Positions 5,091 to 7,033 of a DNA stretch of 7,033 nt are shown here, piece after piece. Every line of letters begins with the position of its first letter. Position 1 is the stretch's first letter. This DNA comes from Thermoplasmata archaeon (GTDB lineage: Archaea; Thermoplasmatota; E2; UBA202; JdFR-43). The notes beneath the pieces are model-generated. The model had not been told where the DNA came from. It saw only the letters and a program-made list of their open reading frames with translations, and did not search any database. The stretch is from assembly GCA_021157745.1 (NCBI GenBank), contig JAGGWA010000048.1, positions 1-7,033 of the forward strand, in the 5' to 3' direction. Position numbers and translations under genes: made by a program.

Positions 5091-5558
5091 ATGGAGATAA
5101 GGCTCGATGGATGGAAACTCAATTTAACTTTTGCAGCTGCTCATTTCATAGCAGATTATTCAAAGTGCTCCCGTCTTCACGGCCACTCATATGCAATAAG
5201 CGTCATTGTGAAAGGAAAAGCAATCAATGGGATCGTTATGGATTTTGTCGAATTGAAGAATAGAATAAGGAGCATAGCTGAAGAGCTTGACCACAAGGTT
5301 TTGATTCCAACAAAAGGAGATTTAAAAATAAATGTTAAGGACAATGAAGTTGAAGTTATTCATAAAGAAAAGAGATTCGTTTTTCCAAAAGAAGATTGCG
5401 CCTTCATTCCTGTTCAAAGCTCCTCAGCCGAGAACCTTGCTTCATACATACTCCAAAAATTGGTGGAGCTTTCCTTCCCTGAAAATGTTGAAGAGGTTGG
5501 CGTCGGAATAGATGAAGGCTATGGACAGGGAGCATGGACATGGAGGAAAATAAAATGA
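5091..5558 (+). CDS. queD: QueD, 6-carboxy-5,6,7,8-tetrahydropterin synthase
   Basis: A 155-residue member of the 6-pyruvoyltetrahydropterin synthase fold. The zinc ligands are His18 and the His30/His32 pair of the HGH motif. The nucleophile Cys26 sits in CSRLHGH, the Cys-x3-HGH pattern of QueD (PTPS-I); the folate-linked PTPS-III pattern has Glu at that place, so a folate role is unlikely. VMDFVELK (49-56), LDHKVL with Asp67 and His68, SSAENLAS with Glu114, and DEGYGQGAW (141-149) complete the active site and substrate pocket. The enzyme converts 7,8-dihydroneopterin triphosphate to 6-carboxytetrahydropterin, the first committed step towards preQ0. The ATG at 5091 is the first start after a TATA box and appears leaderless. 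The 3' end overlaps queC by an ATGA junction. Confidence 0.93.
   Translation: MEIRLDGWKLNLTFAAAHFIADYSKCSRLHGHSYAISVIVKGKAINGIVMDFVELKNRIRSIAEELDHKVLIPTKGDLKINVKDNEVEVIHKEKRFVFPKEDCAFIPVQSSSAENLASYILQKLVELSFPENVEEVGVGIDEGYGQGAWTWRKIK
5542..5546 (+). promoter_or_regulatory. queC: Shine-Dalgarno site that sets the queC start
   Basis: GGAGG lies eight bases before the ATG at 5555, inside the end of queD. It favours that ATG over the in-frame upstream ATG at 5534, which has no such site and adds seven non-conserved residues. Confidence 0.75.
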
Positions 5559-6220
5559 AGGCAGTCTGCCTTATTTCAGGAGGAATGGATTCTGCAGTAG
5601 CTGCTGCCATCGCAAAGCAACAGGGCTATGAAATATATGCGTTATCCTTCGATTATGGGCAACGCAATCGCAAGGAGCTGCAGGCAGCAAAGGAAATAGC
5701 AAAATGGCTTGGAGGAAGGCATAAAATAATAGAAGCTAATCTTCGACAGATCGGCGGCTCTGCTTTAACAGATGATTCAATAGAAGTGCCAGAGTATGGC
5801 AGTGGTATACCTCCAACATATGTTCCAGCTCGCAATACAATATTTCTCTCATATGCTCTTGCATATGCAGAAGTTATAGATGCAGATGCAATTTTTATAG
5901 GAGTTAATGCCATCGATTATTCCGGCTATCCGGATTGCCGTCCTGAATATATTGAAGCCTTTCAACGTCTCGCCAATCTTGCAACAAAACGTGGTGTGGA
6001 AGGAAGGCCAGTTAAGATAGTTGCTCCATTACTTCACATGAGCAAAGCTGAGATAGTGAAAAAAGGTATGGAACTTGGTGTTCCTTTTGAAAAAACATGG
6101 AGTTGCTACCGTGAGGGCGAGAAGGCGTGCGGGCGCTGCGATTCTTGCCGTCTTAGACTAAAAGCGTTTAAGGAAGCTGGTTTTGAGGATCCTTTAGAAT
6201 ATGAATACAAAGAAGATTAA
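5555..6220 (+). CDS. queC: QueC, 7-cyano-7-deazaguanine (preQ0) synthase
   Basis: A 221-residue ATP-dependent PP-loop enzyme from the ATG at 5555. It has the PP-loop SGGMDS (8-13) after a short strand, SFDYGQRN (31-38), the [11 protein letters not shown] block (89-99), the [17 protein letters not shown] block (116-132), and a C-terminal zinc site of Cys184, Cys192, Cys195 and Cys198 (SCYREG, then ACGRCDSC). These are the QueC family signatures and the length is normal. The enzyme adenylates the carboxylate of 7-carboxy-7-deazaguanine and converts it to the nitrile preQ0 with ammonia. In archaea preQ0 is inserted into tRNA and turned into archaeosine. The start overlaps the queD stop as ATGA. 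The last 20 bases overlap queE, so the three genes form one operon. Confidence 0.95.
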   Translation: MKAVCLISGGMDSAVAAAIAKQQGYEIYALSFDYGQRNRKELQAAKEIAKWLGGRHKIIEANLRQIGGSALTDDSIEVPEYGSGIPPTYVPARNTIFLSYALAYAEVIDADAIFIGVNAIDYSGYPDCRPEYIEAFQRLANLATKRGVEGRPVKIVAPLLHMSKAEIVKKGMELGVPFEKTWSCYREGEKACGRCDSCRLRLKAFKEAGFEDPLEYEYKED

Positions 6221-6839
6221 AATCAACGAGATTTTTTACTCTTTGCAGGGAGAGGGTAGCGATGCAGGGCTTCCAACGATATTCATACGCTTTACTGGCT
6301 GTAACTTGCGTTGCAATTATTGCGATACAAGATATGCATTTTATGAAGGAAAATATATGGCTATAGATGAAATAATGGAAAGTATTAAAAAATGGAGTTG
6401 CAAGCGTGTCTGCATAACGGGCGGAGAGCCATTGTTGCAGAAAAATGTATATACATTGATTGATGAACTTTTGAAAGAAGGCTATGAAGTTAGCATCGAA
6501 ACAAATGGTTCAATAAGCATTATGAAGCTTTCTAAAATGAATGTCAAAATAAAAATGGACATAAAGCTTCCATCATCTGGAATGCATGATAAAATGCTTT
6601 TTGGAAACATTTCTTTGTTGCGTGGCAGCGATGAGCTAAAATTCATAATATGGAACAAGCAGGACTATGAGTATGCAAAAGATATTATCGCAAGATACAA
6701 GCCAAGATGCCAGATAATAATGCAACCTGTATGGGGAAGCAAAATAAAGCTCGCTGACTGGATTTTGAAAGATGAAATAGATGCCCGCTTTTCAATTCAG
6801 CTTCACAAAATCTTATGGGGGAATGAAAGAGGGAAGTGA
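6201..6839 (+). CDS. queE: QueE, 7-carboxy-7-deazaguanine synthase (radical SAM)
   Basis: A 212-residue radical SAM enzyme. [20 protein letters not shown] (12-31) is the family opening. The [4Fe-4S] ligands Cys34, Cys38 and Cys41 lie in [11 protein letters not shown] (CxxxCxxC). TGGEP (73-77) and ETNG (100-103) bind SAM, and the end carries the QLHKILW motif (200-206). It rearranges 6-carboxytetrahydropterin to 7-carboxy-7-deazaguanine, the step between QueD and QueC. The ATG at 6201 lies 20 bases inside queC. No later ATG, GTG or TTG precedes the conserved opening, so the overlap is real; GAGGAT at 6185-6190 may be its ribosome site. This is the last gene of the queDCE transcript in the window. 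Confidence 0.95.
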   Translation: MNTKKIKINEIFYSLQGEGSDAGLPTIFIRFTGCNLRCNYCDTRYAFYEGKYMAIDEIMESIKKWSCKRVCITGGEPLLQKNVYTLIDELLKEGYEVSIETNGSISIMKLSKMNVKIKMDIKLPSSGMHDKMLFGNISLLRGSDELKFIIWNKQDYEYAKDIIARYKPRCQIIMQPVWGSKIKLADWILKDEIDARFSIQLHKILWGNERGK

Positions 6840-6870
6840 AAAAAACATAGAGAAATAGCTCGCTAGAAAC

Positions 6871-6880
6871 CTGCTTTTTA
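6871..6880 (+). terminator. possible T-tract terminator after queE
   Basis: A CTGCTTTTTA stretch with five Ts lies about 35 bases after the queE stop. Just before it is a weak TAGC-TC-GCTA inverted repeat (6856-6867 region). Archaeal termination uses T-rich sequence, so this is plausible but weak. Confidence 0.3.
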
Positions 6881-6955
6881 TCAATTTGCCCATAAATACA
6901 TAATAGCTGTAAATATAAAGGTAAGTAAGGAGAGAATTCTAACGCTGTGATTCAT
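6881..6955 (-). CDS. possible 24-residue membrane miniprotein
   Basis: On the - strand an ATG at 6955 opens a 24-residue frame ending in TGA at 6883-6881. It starts MNHSVRILSLL and continues as one hydrophobic helix ending in YLWAN. AGGAG precedes the ATG but only two or three bases away, closer than usual. A TATA-like sequence lies about 20 bases upstream. The size alone makes this weak. Confidence 0.15.
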   Translation of the reverse strand: MNHSVRILSLLTFIFTAIMYLWAN

Positions 6956-7033
6956 TTCTCCTACTCTGATATATTTTTATTATCTTTAAGAAATCCCTTT
7001 TTCGAAAACTTGGCCAGTATACATCATAGAAAC
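6947..7033 (+). CDS. possible start of an unrecognised gene, runs off the window
   Basis: A frame starting with GTG at 6947 stays open for 29 codons to the window edge and begins (V/M)IHFSYSDIFLLSLRNPFF. AGGAGAG lies at 6928-6934, about 12 bases before the GTG, and TAAATATAA lies about 33 bases before it. The peptide matches no family I know. Twenty-nine open codons in AT-rich DNA can occur by chance, so this is only a candidate. Confidence 0.2.
   Translation, partial: MIHFSYSDIFLLSLRNPFFENLASIHHRN

Larger units (their letters stand above)
6840..7033. other. AT-rich end of window without a confident gene
   Basis: These 194 bases follow queE. They contain the T-tract above, a + strand TATA-like sequence (TAAATATAA, about 6910-6918), a - strand TATA-like sequence (reverse of 6969-6981), and a six-base inverted repeat AGGAGA (6928-6933) / TCTCCT (6957-6962). 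TTTTCGAAAA at 6999-7008 is a ten-base palindrome. I see no tRNA or rRNA-like structure and no CRISPR repeats. On the - strand, short frames are open from the window edge and could be the end of a neighbouring gene, but none is recognisable. Confidence 0.6.

Noticed and set aside
5534..5554. Earlier ATG start for queC adding seven residues
   Set aside because: The ATG at 5555 has GGAGG eight bases upstream, an ATGA junction with queD, and the usual short strand before the PP-loop.
5091..5558. 6-pyruvoyltetrahydropterin synthase for biopterin or folate rather than QueD
   Set aside because: The Cys-x3-HGH pattern without Glu and the direct linkage to queC and queE point to the preQ0 pathway.
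1..7033. CRISPR array, insertion sequence, tRNA or rRNA
   Set aside because: No regularly spaced repeats, no transposase-like reading frame with terminal repeats, and no cloverleaf or rRNA-like sequence could be seen.
6986..7033. - strand frame from the window edge ending in TAA at 6988-6986, as a neighbouring gene's end
   Set aside because: Only 15 codons are visible, and another - strand frame stays open for about 30 codons, so neither can be preferred or recognised.

Overview
The window looks like a piece of an archaeal chromosome, most likely a euryarchaeal or Thermoplasmatota-type anaerobe; the lineage is inference. The reasons are: heavy use of ATA, AGA and AGG codons; very tight gene packing with 4-nt ATGA junctions and longer overlaps; an apparently leaderless TATA-box promoter; MinD-type ATPases carrying inserted 2[4Fe-4S] ferredoxin modules; and a preQ0 gene set, which in archaea normally feeds archaeosine synthesis. 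All confident genes are on the + strand.

Region 1 (1-2823) is a compact metal/Fe-S cluster. It holds the 3' end of one small DUF5320-like Gly/Arg/Tyr-rich protein, a second small DUF5320-like protein with a coiled-coil tail, a NifX/NafY-type protein (Nitro_FeMo-Co fold) with a Pro-rich linker and a similar coiled-coil tail, a Gly/Arg-rich zinc-ribbon protein, and two paralogous MinD-superfamily ATPases, each with a ferredoxin insert. The NifX-like protein plus two ferredoxin-containing MinD ATPases recalls the Orange Protein (ORP) operons of Desulfovibrio. No nitrogenase genes are visible.

Region 2 (2795-5060) continues without a gap. It holds a membrane-anchored LEA14/WHy-like protein, a cation diffusion facilitator fused at its C-terminus to a second NifX-type domain, and a class I SAM-dependent methyltransferase. 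The second NifX-type domain links the transporter to region 1 and suggests metal delivery or export tied to cofactor handling.

Region 3 (about 5061-6839) begins with a TATA box placed for a leaderless transcript and encodes QueD, QueC and QueE. These are consecutive enzymes from 7,8-dihydroneopterin triphosphate to preQ0. GTP cyclohydrolase and the tRNA-guanine transglycosylase are not in the window.

The last 194 bases (6840-7033) contain no confident gene. They hold a T-rich possible terminator, two facing TATA-like elements, an imperfect inverted repeat and two weak short reading frames.
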